From NCBI GenBank assembly GCA_043228905.1, contig JBHGNT010000015.1, positions 8,618,001-8,682,000 on the forward strand: a stretch of 64,000 nt of DNA, read 5' to 3'. The notes under the pieces were generated by a model. It searched no databases and was not told the origin of the DNA. It saw only the letters and a program-made list of their open reading frames with translations. Positions within the stretch are counted from its first letter, which is position 1; each line of letters opens with the position of its first letter. Both the position numbers and the translations under genes were made by a program. The stretch comes from Azolla caroliniana. Its lineage: Eukaryota; Polypodiophyta. This document shows positions 41,614 to 52,687 of the stretch, one piece after another.

Positions 41614-42495
41614 TGTCATGAAGATTTTCGGCATTAGTGTGAAAATTGCGAGGAACATAAAAAATTAAGTGTGGTTCTTCACACACGATATGAAACAATA
41701 GTTGTAAGGTATTATTTTAAATTAGTTTAATATCTTGGTACGAAAAGACGGATATGAAACAAACAACTAAATATCAAGTTATGTGAGTGTGAAGTTTGAG
41801 AAGAAGAGGAAAACAAAACTGTGAGATATCCCACATAGATAGGACACATCAGGATCCTAGAGTATATAAGGAGATCCAAAACTTCTTATTTTATTTCTCT
41901 ATGTATAAAGCATAGAATGGTTGGGTGATTCAAACCACATTGTTCGACTAGACAAATGTGGATGTATTGCTTGGATTGGTTTTGGCTCGATCAGGACACG
42001 CTTGCACGACACAGTCCAGTCGGGACACGTGTGTGCGCACGGTCATGGCGCACGGCTCGGTGGGGACATAGGTGCGTGCATGGCTCGTTCAAGATGCGGG
42101 AGCGCGCATGGTTCGGTCGGAACACGTGTGTGCGCACAATCGTGGTGCATGGCTCGATCTGGGTTCGCACAGCTCTGTCGCGGTTCGGTCGCGACGGATG
42201 CACAACTCAGTCGTGACGTGACTAAATCCTAGTAAAAAAAACAAAATTGTATAAAAGGGGGTGCAAGTAAGAATTTGAACCTTGCACCTCCTAGATAGGA
42301 GCCAATTAACTTACCATTTAACCAAGTCATTTCCTTATATCTTCTTCCTCAAATCGAAAATCAAGGGTTCAATCTCTATCTCAATCTATCTTAAATACAT
42401 TCTCGCTAAAGCTAGTACAAACTTCGATTCCTTCCGGTCTAGGAGCCCAGTAGTTTCACCTCACGATCCGCACATAGTGACGGATTTTTACGACA
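41614..42495 (+). mobile_element. G3 3' LTR
   Basis: 882 bp, TGTCATGAAG to TTTTTACGACA. Shorter than the 5' copy by several deletions. Has its own tRNA-like motif on the minus strand (42258-42335). Confidence 0.85.
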
Positions 42496-43098
42496 CCACA
42501 ATCTCTTAGTATTGAGCCTCATCTACTTGTCCATGGCAGTCTTGTTCTCTTGCTTATGCTCTCACTCTCTCTTAGTCTTTAGCCTCATCCACCCATTTGT
42601 GACAGTTGGGTTGTCTACTCATAAGGCCCATCTCCGCTTTATCATTGTTGCGAGTGCGGCGCTTCTCGACCCGTTGGTTTCTCCGTGTTGGTGTCTACTT
42701 CAGTTGCCTCCATAGATTCATTCGATTCAATCAGATGTGCCCTCGAAATCGAATATTTTGAATGAATTGGGTACATCTTATTCATTTTGCTCTCGACCGA
42801 AACGGTTGTCTCCGATTCATCTTCTTCCTTTACAGAGTTGGATGTCTTCACCTCACCTTTAACCTTCAAACCCTTCACCACGTCGGACCATGATCGGGTG
42901 TTGGCCTTCTCGTTCCAGTCGGCTTTGTCCTCCTTGACTCTACCGCCATCACCGCTTGTTCCGACTTGTTCGGATGTACCAACTTCTTTAGTCGACTCGG
43001 CTCCGTTTTTCTTCCTGTCTCCCCCCGCTTCGTTTGTTTCCTTCTCTCCAGTGCCACTTCTTGCTTTCCCAGTTTCCATTCCAGTTCCAGTTCTTCCC
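42496..43098 (-). pseudogene. C5 copia pol C-terminal extension, minus strand
   Basis: The minus-strand frame from 43098 reads GRTGTGMETGKARSGTGEKE, GGDRKKNGAESTKEVGTSE, SWSDVVKGLKVKGEVKTSN, VDTNTEKPTGREAPHSQQ and stops at 42644-42642. Joining across C3 (one TTCCC copy) keeps it in frame with RNase H at 48385-48004: HLRG meets RT of LRGRT. The extension is rich in K, E, S, T and G with no hydrophobic segment. The LTR of C5 is not seen; G3 abuts it. Confidence 0.75.
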
Positions 43099-43390
43099 AA
43101 TTGAGAATCGAACTCAACTTCCCATAGATAGGTTTCACACTAGCTCATGGACATTCCAGGCTAGTGTTGTAAATATGTAGAAAGGACGCTTGCCCTAGCT
43201 TAGTTGGTATATAAACCAACTCATTGTAACTTAGTCACTGTTGGATGTTTTATGCTTTGATACAATTTATCTATCTCTGTCGTAAGAGCTCTCTCACTCT
43301 CTCTCTATCTATCTTGTGACACACACACACACACACACACACTCATCTTCCGTTGCATTACAACCACTCTTGCCTCCTCTTTTCTTTACA
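43099..43390 (+). mobile_element. C3 5' LTR and primer binding site
   Basis: 292 bp, first two bases AA instead of TG, ending TTTCTTTACA. It contains a (CA)n run near 43319-43341. TGGTATCAGAGCG at 43391 is the initiator tRNA-Met primer site standard in plant copia elements. Confidence 0.92.
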
Positions 43391-43440
43391 TGGTATCAGA
43401 GCGTGTGGTTGCCTAATCAAGCATTTTTGACTGTGTTGTG

Positions 43441-43856
43441 TTGCACGCCGACGATCAACAGAACCGGCCCATCGATAGAGAAGAAATCACCATTAATACT
43501 CAAATGCGAAGCGCTCTTCCTACCGAGAAGCTCGACAGAACGAACTTTGCATCTTGGGAATACAAGATGCATCAATATATTGTCGGACAAGGTAACTTGA
43601 GCTACATCGAAGGAGCTCACGAATCACACCCCAACCCAACACACGTCGACTATCCCGCTTGGGAGCAGGTCGTAAGCCATTTGCTGTATTGCCTTGCATC
43701 ATGCGTTCATGATCACATGCTTGGCTACATTCAAGAGGAAAAAACGCCAAAGCAGGTGTGCGAAAATCTCAAAAAGATTTTTGCAATTAACACGACTGCA
43801 CACAAGCTCTAGCTCCGTCAGGAGCTGAATAGCATCGAACAGAGGGAACAGCCTCA
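43441..43856 (+). pseudogene. C3 gag, truncated
   Basis: Reads MRSALPTEKLDRTNFASWEY, KMHQYIVGQGNLSYIEGAHE, EQVVSHLLYCLASCVHDHML and TPKQVCENLKKIFAIN, a stop at 43812, then ELNSIEQRE. It runs directly into PQQNGVAERKN of integrase, so zinc knuckle, protease and most of integrase are deleted at about 43850. Similar to C11 gag (54889). Confidence 0.88.
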
Positions 43857-44450
43857 GCAAAATGGCGTAGCAGAGCGTAAAAATCGCCATATAGTAGAAG
43901 TCGCACGAGCCATGATGAATGAGAAGAACCTACCGAAATCATATTGGGCAGAAACGGGAACACGGCCGTATACCTCATGAATAGGTGCACAACCTCAGGA
44001 GTACACGATATAACTCCGCATGAGAAGTTCTTCGGAAAGAAGCCGGACTTGTCACATGTCCGCATTTTCGGTTCTATCGCCTACGTACATATTCCCGATG
44101 ATACGCGGGAAAAGCTTGACCCAAAGTCGGAGAAATGTATCCTCGTAGGATACTCACTTGAACAGAAGGGGTACAAATGCTACAACCCATCTACCCGTAA
44201 GGTTCGAACAAGTCGAGACGTAGTCTTCGACGAATGCGCATCCTGGTACGCACCAGAGAACACTACGACTCCTACCCTGCTCGATGCAGATGACACCGAA
44301 ATAAGAATAGAAGCCGAAGATCGTCTCACGCATATGCACAAAGAAAGTCCAATTTTGACATGGCTAAGCGGACCACAAGAGCCCCCAAGTGATCAATGCA
44401 CATCTCGGCCAAGGACACTGCTAGACAAAGGCAAGGAAAAAATGTAGGAG
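43857..44450 (+). pseudogene. C3 integrase C-terminal part
   Basis: QQNGVAERKNRHIVEVARAM (catalytic Glu), MMNEKNLPKSYWAE, then a frame change to YLMNRCTTSGVHDITPHEKF, FGKKPDLSHVRIFGSIAYVH and EQKGYKCYNPSTRKVRTSRD. It ends at a TAG (~44447). Confidence 0.85.
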
Positions 44451-45555
44451 TATGAAGATCATTTCGATCTCGACAATGAGGTCGAAGGCCTTGACATCCA
44501 CACGGACGGTGTGAAGAAACCACTAGAATTTACAAATGACAAGCCACACCGATCCACACACGAGAAGAACCGCGTAAACCGCTACGGCTACAACGAGTAC
44601 ATGGCGTATCATTACGCATTCATGATGAAGGTATCGTCAGTACAGGAACTGTAAACGCTTTCCGAAGCTACAAAGGATCCACGATAAGTCAACGCGATGA
44701 ATGAGGAGATGGAAGCGTTATGCAAAAACGAGACATGGGATCTCGTTCCTCACCCCCCGAACAAGAAACCAATTGGTTGCAGGTGGATTTACAAGGTGAA
44801 GCACAATGTCGATGGTTCCGTAAATCGCTTCAAAGCATGGTTCGTTGCAAAAGGCTATGCACAGACACACAACATAGACTACGAAGAAAACTTTGCCCCA
44901 GTGGCAAAGATGACGACAGTACGGAGCGTAATCGCACTAGCAGCAGCAAAAGGGTGGCACCTCCATCAGATGGACGTGAAAAACGCCTTCCTCCAAGGAG
45001 AGCTTGAAGAAGAGGTGTATATGACACAACCACCCAGATTCGAATCGCGTAATCATGCACACGCCGTATGCCGACTCAAGAAGCCACTCTACGGACTCAA
45101 ACAAGCACCACGTGCTTGGCATTCGAAGATCACACAGTATCTTCACCAAGTCGGATTTCGGATGTCAAAATCTGACACCTCTCTGTACATCCGAAACGAG
45201 TCGAATAGCCTGATCATCATCATCCTATATGTGGATGATTTGGTCATCGGAGGAAAAGATCTTGCCGAGATCAACAAAGTCAAATCACTTCTTTCCGGCA
45301 GATTCGAAATGAAAGACTTACACAAGCTCCATTACTTCCTAGGTATTGAAGTAATTCGGACACCAGTCAGAATAATGATCTCTCAACGGCACTACATTCT
45401 CAACTTACTCTACAAGTTCGGAATGACCAAGTGCAAACCTGTGTCTACCCCACTTGATCGTAATCTCAAGATCGATGCCAATTCCGGTACCGTTGAGAGC
45501 GAGCCAACTCAGTATCGACAATTGATCGGTAGTTTGATCTATCTGACCATTACGT
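44451..45555 (+). pseudogene. C3 reverse transcriptase
   Basis: An acidic linker and NRYGYNEYMAYHYAF precede an open frame from 44697: NEEMEALCKNETWDLVPHP, GCRWIYKVKHNVDGSVNRFK, YEENFAPVAKMTTVRSVIAL, HQMDVKNAFLQGELEEEVYM, KPLYGLKQAPRAWH, ILYVDDLVIGGKDL (catalytic YVDD, ~45225) and QLIGSLIYLTIT. Only two early stops (44654, 44686) lie upstream. It is cut at 45555 by the gypsy solo LTR. Confidence 0.9.
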
Positions 45556-46829
45556 TGTCGTGTGGTTTTTCACACACGATATGAAAACTAGTAAAATAAT
45601 TATTTACGATTAACTTAATATATTGATATGGAAAGATAGATGTGTTCAAGAGCTTCATAGCGTATTTTACTACGCATAAAACGGATAAACAAGTATCAAG
45701 TTATGTGAGTGTGAAGTTTGAAGAAAAGAAAAGAAAAGACAAAACTGTGAGATATCCCACATAGATAGCACAACATTGGAACCCAGAATATATAACGGAA
45801 ACCAAAACATATTCATTCTATCAATGTGTGGAGCATAGAATTTTCAAGGTGACTTGGGCTACACTATGTGGTGTGCACGCTTCGGGCATACGCACATGTT
45901 CATGGCCGCGTGGATGTTTTTGGACGTACGTGCGCATGGACGTCTTCGGATGTATGCGCGTGTGCAAGTTTCGGGCGTACGTGTGGACGTTTCGGACGGA
46001 CGCGTATGTGCGGACGAGCGCGCGCACGCGCGTATGCGTGGATGCGTACACTACGGCGCGGTCGAGAATTTTGCACGCGAATGCGTACACGGTGCGAGTT
46101 GGACCCGCGCGCGCGTGGATGCGTACACTACGGCGCGGTCGGGACTTTTGCGCGCGGACACGTCTACGGTTTGGTTGCGACGCACGTACGGATTGCACAC
46201 GGGCTAAACTTTATGGATGATTGTGTCATTTGGCCGAATTATACGGACAATCGCATGCAACCAAAAGCCAAGGCCATGCAACTAAAAGTAAAAGGCATGC
46301 ATCTAAAAATGGAAGCATGCAACTAAAAGCAGAGGCCATGCAGCTAAAAATAGAGGCCATCCAACTAAAAGTGGGCATGCAAAGTAACATTGGGAAGGAG
46401 GATCAACGAGGAGCTTGATATATGTCCCATTTTTTCCCTCCTAGTTTTTTTTTTCCCCCCTTTTTTTCTTCTTCCCTCTCGGATTCAAGAAACAAATTAT
46501 CTCACATATTGAGATCAAACTCCTAGCTTTGTTTACTTGATCTTTCTTGTCAAAAATTATCTCTAGTATTCATATCGGACCACTCCTTGCATGGTTGTTG
46601 GCTCCTTTCTTTAAAAAATTAATCTCTCATTTCCATACCCAACCCATTGTAACACGATTCTGAAATTACAAAGAATCGATTTTCTTTTGCAATAAACTAA
46701 TGATTTGTCTCTCTCACTTGTCTTATGCTTAAAACTTGCTTGTGTTGTACATGTTGCTCTAAATCCTTCTAGTCCAGAACCCCGGCGGTTCCGTCTCACG
46801 ATCCGCACATAGTGACAGATTTCACAACA
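45556..46829 (+). mobile_element. Gypsy solo LTR inside C3
   Basis: 1274 bp from TGTCGTGTGG to TTTCACAACA. It starts with an inverted TCGTGTG...CACACGA, shared with the G2 and G3 LTR class. It has a GC-rich zone of CG-containing words (45890-46200) and repeats of CATGCAACTAAAAG-type units (46254-46385). ACGT to the left and ACGC to the right suggest a 4-bp duplication with one change. C3 RNase H continues right after it. Confidence 0.85.
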
Positions 46830-47445
46830 ACGCGACCCGAGCTCAGTTATTCAGTCGGCCTACTTAGCCAATTTATGCAGGATCCGCGAAATTTTCATCT
46901 GGACTACGGTAAGAGGATACTTCGGTATGTCAGTACGACAATGGACTACGGCGTTATGTACAAGACCAATGCGATCATTCGACTCGAAGGGTACACAGAC
47001 GCGGACTGGGCAGGATACAAAGCGGATAGACAATCCACATCTGATTCATCTTCTCCCTCGGCAGTGGAGCGATCTCCTGGAGCAGCAAGAAAAAGTTGAC
47101 AATCACACTGTCAAGCACAGAAGCCGAATACAGGGGCGCGGCAGTCACCGCATGCGAAGCCACATGGCTTAAGCGTATACTAAAAGATCTAGGCGTACCC
47201 ATCAAAGATCCAATATGCCTGTACTGCGAAAACATGAGCAACAAAGATCTGGGCATACCCATCAAAGATCCAATATGCCTCTACTGCGAAAACATGAGCA
47301 ACAAAGATCTGGGCATACCCATCAAAGATCCAATATGCCTGTACTGCGAAAACATGAGCAACATTTACCTCGCGCGTAACCCCGTATTTCACGCGTGGAC
47401 TAAACACATTGAAGTGCACTACCACTTCATCCACAAGCACGTCTA
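46830..47445 (+). pseudogene. C3 RNase H with a 60-bp triplication
   Basis: [56 protein letters not shown], then a frameshift to [20 protein letters not shown] and CEATWLKRIL. KDLGxPIKDPICLYCENMSN is present three times in tandem (47183-47242, 47243-47302, 47303-47362). It ends NPVFHAWTKHIEVHYHFIH. Confidence 0.88.
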
Positions 47446-47577
47446 GGCCGGAAAATTGACCTCTAACACATCAGCACGCACCTACAAGTCAATAATATCT
47501 TTACGAAGGCCTTAGGCATCGACAACCTCGGGAAATTTGCATCGGATCTTGGTCTCACATCGCCCACATTGCCGAGC

Positions 47578-47713
47578 TTGAGGGGGAGTACGCAGACGCA
47601 GTACGGATAACGCAACGCGGATAGGCTACACAATACGCAACACAACCGACTAGAAAAGTCAAAGTACGAACCGAACGACTTTTTGACAGATGGAAGTTGA
47701 GTTCGAAGGGGCG
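47578..47713 (+). other. C3 3' untranslated segment with two purine tracts
   Basis: TTGAGGGGGAG at 47578-47590 is followed by ~120 bp of TACG/CGCA-rich DNA and a second tract GAAGGGGCG just before the 3' LTR. Which tract primes plus-strand synthesis is unclear. Confidence 0.55.
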
Positions 47714-48003
47714 TGTTGAGAATCGAACTCAACTTCCCATAGATAGGTTTCACACTAGCTCATGGACATTCCAGGCTAGTGTTGTAAATAAGTAGAAAGG
47801 GTGCTTGCCCTAGCTTAGTTGGTATATAAACCAACTCATTGTAACTTAGTCACTATTGGATGTTTTATGCTTTGATACAGTTTATCTATCACTGTCGTAA
47901 GAGCTCTCTCTCTCTCACTCTCTCACTCTCTATCTTGTGACACACACACACACACTCATCTTCCGCTGCATTACAACCACTCTTGCCTCCTCTTTTCTTT
48001 ACA
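47714..48003 (+). mobile_element. C3 3' LTR
   Basis: 290 bp, TGTTGAGAATCG to TTTCTTTACA, followed by TTCCC. Confidence 0.92.
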
Positions 48004-48400
48004 TTCCCCTTAAGTGCAACATTTCGAGATTCTACAGACCAAGCATCTCTGAAAAATGTTGCAGCTTATCAGTTCCAACGGCCTTCGTGAAGATGTCAGC
48101 ACCATGTCGATCCATCCAGACATACCAGAGTTCTACTTCATCGTTGATGACTCGATCACGCACAAAGTGATCATGCACTTCTATGTGTTTCGTCCGAGCA
48201 TGGAACCCGGGGTTCTTGGCTAGCTGCATGTTGCTCATGTTGTCACAGTAGATTGGGATCGGAGTCAGTACTTTGATCCGGAGGTCTTGTGGCAACCGCT
48301 GAAGCCAGATAGCTTCATAGGTGGCAACGGTAGTGCCCCGATACTCAGCCTCTGTGCTCGAACGAGCCACTGTCGGCTGCTCCACACAACAATTGCGCTA
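48004..48400 (-). pseudogene. C5 copia RNase H, minus strand
   Basis: The minus frame reads [69 protein letters not shown] and GADIFTKAVGTDKLQHFSEM, then one stop and LEMLHLRG. This is the RNase H end with its conserved C-terminal block. It continues at 43098 on the other side of C3. Confidence 0.9.
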
Positions 48401-49334
48401 TCGAGAGAAAACAGGCCTCAGTAGGTAGGATGACCAAGGAAGGAACCCAGGAGCTGAAAGAAGATGAAGCCTGGGAGCTGAAAGAAGAAGAGGTGACACG
48501 CCCCAACCCAGAGTTAGAGGAAGTGGTTGAACGAACCAAAGAGCCAAAGTAGGAGGAAGTGGCTCTGGGATCCATAGTGGTAACTCAAGACCAAAAACTC
48601 GATTTGTCGGCTTAGTTACACGCAGATGAGCCAAAACATGAGGAGGCAACTCAAAAGCCGGCGGAACAACCTGAAGCCCAAGAGAATACAGAGCAAAGGG
48701 CCGATCTCACACCAAGGAAATCAAAGCAACCGGAGGGCATCACATCAATTTTGGAAGAAGACTGAGTGTACATTAGCATTTTTTCAACTCTTTTGAATAA
48801 CAATATTCTCAAATTCTCGATTTCGATTTTTTTGGAGCAATTTTTGGGTTCAACGTTTTAGGCACTGTCCCATGGACGTGCGAGGTGTTATCCGTGGGAC
48901 AAAGGGCACTAGGTGTGAAACTAATCTAAAGAGACGAGTAGGTCAAGTAGGTAAAAAGGGAATTGACCGAGCACTCGCAACCGAGGAAGGTGGAATGAAA
49001 TACATACAGCCGAGAATAAAGGCCGTGAAATTAGGAGGAAGTAGCTCAAGTGCACCAAGGAGAGAAGAGGCTATATAAATTGAGGAACAACAGAAGGAAA
49101 GGACGAGGGGAATATATGCATAGGTTATGTTCTAGAGAGAGAGTGTGTGTGTGACTAATATAAATTGCATGTGTTGCCTTATAATCGATTTTATCCAGTA
49201 ATCAATATACATACTTTTTGGGTCATCTTTGTGTCTGTTTCCATAATTTGTACTTTCGATTCCTAAGTCGTAAGTGGAACACCAGTTGTGGTTGGCCATC
49301 ATTTAGCAATTCAACCTACTCGACCCTGTCATAG
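48401..49334 (+). other. Unassigned DNA with acidic frame and LTR-like end
   Basis: The plus strand to 48763 carries a broken acidic frame (TKEGTQELKEDEAWELKEEE, ELEEVVERTKEPK, EEATQKPAEQPEAQ) resembling a retrotransposon tail, without a diagnostic domain. 49100-49334 is AT-rich and LTR-like (GTGTGTGTG run, ATCATTTAGCAATTC). I cannot assign either part. Confidence 0.4.
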
Positions 49335-49377
49335 TGTTGGGAAACATGTCCCTCCGGATGGGAAGAGAAGGACCGTA

Positions 49378-49605
49378 TCGGTGAGTATCTCGGTTGAGAC
49401 CACTGGACCATACGAAAATCCGAGTGTTGAAAAAGACTTTGAGAAAATCATTCTCGATGAAGGATATGGGTCCAGCAAAGCAAATCATGGGGATCCACAT
49501 TGTTCAGGATTGAACAAAGAAACTGTTGTGTCTGTCACAAGAAAAATACTTGACAAAGGTGCTCTAGTGATTCAGTATGGAAAGCGCGAAACTGGTCAGC
49601 TTGAC
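49378..49605 (+). other. Unidentified coding-like segment in C8
   Basis: Open in the same frame as RNase H: SVETTGPYENPSVEKDFEKI, ILDEGYGSSKANHGDPHCSG and LNKETVVSVTRKILDKGALV. It is not LTR, gag or RT of this family. It may be a captured host fragment or a foreign filler. Confidence 0.4.
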
Positions 49606-50340
49606 ATTGTCGATGAATTGCAAGCTAAGCAAAGAACAATGTCTGAAATCGAAAACCGAGAAGGCCAAGATGTCAAGGTTCCTTATGCCTTGGCAGTCGG
49701 AAGCCTAATGTACAGGATGGTATGTACTAGGCCAGACATAGGATATGCAATTGGCATGGTTACCCGATACATGAGCAACCCCGGAAGAGAGCATTGGGCT
49801 GCTATGAAGTGGATACTTCGGTACCTAAAAGGCACCTCGAACGCGTGTCTTCATTTCAATTTAGGTAACCCCACACTGGAAAGTTATACTGACTCGAACA
49901 TGTCAGTTGATGTGGATACCACCCGATCCACATCTGGGTACGTAATGACTTATGCAGGGGGAGCCGTTTCGTGGCAATCGCGGTTGCAGAAGGCCGTGGC
50001 GTTGTCAGCCACGGAAGTTGAATATATGGCCGTAGTGGAAGCCGGTAAGGAAATCATATGGATGAAGGAGTTTATCAATGAGCTGGGAATTCGGTAGGAG
50101 GAATTCGAACTCCATTGTGATAACCAGAGTTTCATCCACCTTGCGAAAAATGCCGCCTACCACTCGAGGACCAAACACATCCAGAGAAGATATCATTGGA
50201 ACCGAGAGTGAGTACAAGAAAAGGAGTTTGCTCTGGTGAAGATCCACACGGCCGAAAATGGATCGGATATGTTGAAGAAGGTGTTGTCAGCCAAAAAGCT
50301 AAATGCATGGCAACGGAGAGTCGGTTTGATGAAGTACCCC
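49606..50340 (+). pseudogene. C8 RNase H
   Basis: VPYALAVGSLMYRMVCTRPD, GYAIGMVTRYMSNPGREHW, WILRYLKGTSNACLHF, YTDSNMSVDVDTTRSTSGYV, VALSATEVEYMAVVEAGKEI, a stop at 50095-50097, then NAAYHSRTKHIQRRYHW and the ENGSDMLKKVLSAKKLN tail. The same family as C0, C2 and C7. The ORF 49288-50097 is open for 269 codons only because of the fusion upstream. Confidence 0.87.
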
Positions 50341-50362
50341 ATGCCGGAGTGAAGGGGGAGTT

Positions 50363-50881
50363 TGTTGGGAAACATGTCCTTTTTGATAGGCCGAGGCGGA
50401 AACCGAAACCGAAATTGAAATCGTAAACCGAAACCGTAATCGTTTCGGAAGACTATAATTGTAAATAGTCTAAAATGCCCTTGTGGGTTATACTTGTGAA
50501 TAGCCAGAAAGTTGCTTTTGTTTATAAGAAACTAGGGTAAACTTTAATCAGGAAGTAGTTAATCATTATTGAGAAAAGTTAGAACGAGGTGATTGCCTCT
50601 ATAACCGTGAGTGAGAGAGTGAAAGTGTAACTGTGTAGCCGTCTGTCAGACGAAGGAGAACTCGAGGTCATTGCCTCCGAGTTCCGTATTTGTACTTCCT
50701 CTCTACTATAGTGATCTATTTTCTTGGGGTTTGTGGACCCCCATGGTTTTTCCCATTTCGGGTTTTCCACGTAATATATCAGTGTCTCTGTGTCTACACG
50801 TTTTTCTGTCTGTGTACTACTTCTTGTTCTCTACACACAAATACGAACGTGAAATTGATTGTGGCCGATCGATTTCTAACA
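50363..50881 (+). mobile_element. C8 3' LTR
   Basis: 519 bp, TGTTGGGAAACATGTCC to TTTCTAACA, preceded by GTGAAGGGGGAGTT. Confidence 0.87.
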
Positions 50882-50954
50882 CATAATCCCCTATGCCACC
50901 ACGATTCCTTGACCCAATTACTCAGGGGAGTAATCGAAGGTGTTTCTCCAAGAA

Positions 50955-52687
50955 GGAGATAATAGCCACCTTCGCCATGTACGCATAATGATGTGCCATA
51001 TAGCCATTGTACCCGTACCAAACTACGGGGTCCTTTTGGCAAGTTGATTAGCACAACTTTTGCTTTGCTGATTTCATGGCCCTCTTGGTCAACTCCATCC
51101 TCAACTCGTGAGGACTATCTTCACTCTTGGTCGCATCACATTCACGCTGATCCAACGCATTGGCCTCTGTGCCATATTCCAGCATCTTCATCTTCCCCTT
51201 CTCCTTGCGCGTGAGCCGTCTCCTCGGCTTCTAGCATAAGGACTGCATGGACGAGTCTTCAATACTCGTCGACTCCTCATCTGACCGGTCGTTCTAACTC
51301 AGTCTCTCATTCGGCCCACTCAGCCAAAATGAGATCAGACTCCGCTCTTGAGTTTTGATTTCTTATTCATCCAAGGGTATCTTGAACTCACTAGCCTTAT
51401 CCCTAGCAATCAGCTCGGAGTCTTCAGGGATCGGAGATGGAAGGGAGTACCAAGATGCTAATTCGTCAAAGACGACATTGCATCTCACCTGCACTTGCTT
51501 TGTCCGGGGGTTGTAACACTTGTACCCCTTTTGCTCATGGGAATAGCTGACCAAGATACACTTCTTGGCCTTGGCATCCAGATTCCTTCATCTCTCGTTC
51601 GATATATACACATATGCAATACTACCGAACCCCCTAAGGTGTGCCAAATTCGGCTTTCACCTGAAATAGAGCTCGTGCGGCGACCCCTCTACTTTGGGAT
51701 TAGAGGTCTGATTCTATATATAGAGGGTCGTCCGGATTGCCTTAGCCCAATAGATCTTGGGCATGCTCTTCTCCTCCAGTATTGTCGTGGCCGCTTCTAC
51801 CATTGTTCGGTTCCGTCTCTCGGCCATGCCCATTTGCTCCGGCGTGTATCTATAGGAGAACTCCCTCCGGATTCCCTTTGTCTGCAAATAGCTTTTGAAC
51901 TTTGCCTCGTCCCAATAGATCTTGGGCATGCTCTTCTCCTCCAGCATTGTTGTGGCCACTTCTAACATTGTCCAGTTTCGTCTCTCAGCCACGCCCTTCT
52001 GCTCCGGCATGTATCTGCAGGAGAACTCCCTCTGGATTCCCTTCGTATGTAGATAGCTCGTGATTTGGCCAGAAAAGCATTCTTTTCCACCATCCGACCT
52101 TAGACACTTGATCTTTCTTTCGGTCTCCCATTCGACAAGGTTCTTTAAGTCCCAAAAACATGAGAAGACTTTGGCCTAAAGTCGTCTAAAGTGTCGGCTA
52201 AAGTCGTCAATGAAGGAGACGACGTATCGACTCCCCCCCATGCTCACGTAACTTTCCGGTGCCCATGCATCCATGTGGATTAGGTCGAGCCCATTCTAAC
52301 TCCGATTCTTCTCATTTGCGAATGGAAGCCTATGTTGCTTCCCGAGGTGGCAAGCTTCACAGGCTTGCCCTTTCCGGCCATTGAACTTCGGCAGTCCGAA
52401 TACCACCTGTTTTGACTACATTTCTTGAAGCTTCGGAAAATTGAAGTGGTTGATCTGCTTTCGATGTCAGATTTGACCTTCTGTCCTTTTGTAAACATTG
52501 TGGCACCAACATCATTGGTCTCGAGGATAAACATCCTCCCGTCTCTACGCCCACGCGTGATCAGCCAACCCTCGTCCTCGATGAAGTGGTTGAGGTGATT
52601 GAATCGTACCTACATCCCTTGATCGGCGATTTGACCAACGAATACCAAATTTTTCCCAATTGTCGGAGCATGCAATACATTCTACAT
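50955..52687 (-). pseudogene. C9: copia protease-integrase-linker fragment, minus strand
   Basis: Minus-strand order from 52687: GKNLVFVGQIADQG, RDGRMFILETNDVGATMF and KGKPVKLATSG-type zinc region, integrase core pieces, EQKGVAERRNWTMLEVATT and EEKSMPKIYWDEA (52010-51903), repeated as EQMGMAERRNRTMVEAATT and EEKSMPKIYWAKA (51860-51740), then EQKGYKCYNPRTKQVQVRC (~51530-51480) and a linker to GYNGYMAHHYAYMAK (~50990). It is C1-like. C10 truncates its 5' side. Confidence 0.82.
51740..52055 (-). repeat. Tandem duplication in C9 integrase
   Basis: A segment of roughly 150-165 bp around the catalytic Glu (NGVAERKN-type) is present twice in the same orientation with ~10% difference. Confidence 0.75.

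Larger units (their letters stand above)
28036..42495 (+). mobile_element. G3: gypsy element with two nested elements
   Basis: LTRs at 28036-29141 and 41614-42495. The internal sequence is in the correct order once G5 (29941-33210) and G6 (35073-38551) are removed: gag, protease, linker, RT, RNase H, integrase. Flanking bases (CCCGC, CCACA) do not match, so a target duplication is not supported. The LTRs differ by large indels, so G3 is old. Many stops are present, including one inside the RT catalytic box. Confidence 0.88.
43099..48003 (+). mobile_element. C3: copia element nested in C5
   Basis: 5' LTR 43099-43390, 3' LTR 47714-48003, with perfect TTCCC duplications at 43094-43098 and 48004-48008. 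Gag is fused to integrase by deletion; RT is nearly intact; RNase H is split by a gypsy solo LTR (45556-46829) and carries a 60-bp triplication. LTRs are highly similar, so the insertion is fairly recent. Confidence 0.93.
49335..50881 (+). mobile_element. C8: internally deleted copia element
   Basis: Starts with only ~43 bp of LTR (TGTTGGGAAACATGTCCC), then 230 bp of unknown DNA, RNase H, polypurine tract and a full 3' LTR (50363-50881). CATAG (49330-49334) and CATAA (50882-50886) are a probable 5-bp duplication with one change. Confidence 0.8.

Noticed and set aside
28031-42500. Target site duplication for G3
   Set aside because: CCCGC on the left and CCACA on the right do not match well. 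The flanks may have been rearranged.
45821-46326. Overlapping ORFs in all frames around 45.8-46.3 kb
   Set aside because: They arise from the stop-poor CpG-rich core of a gypsy solo LTR.
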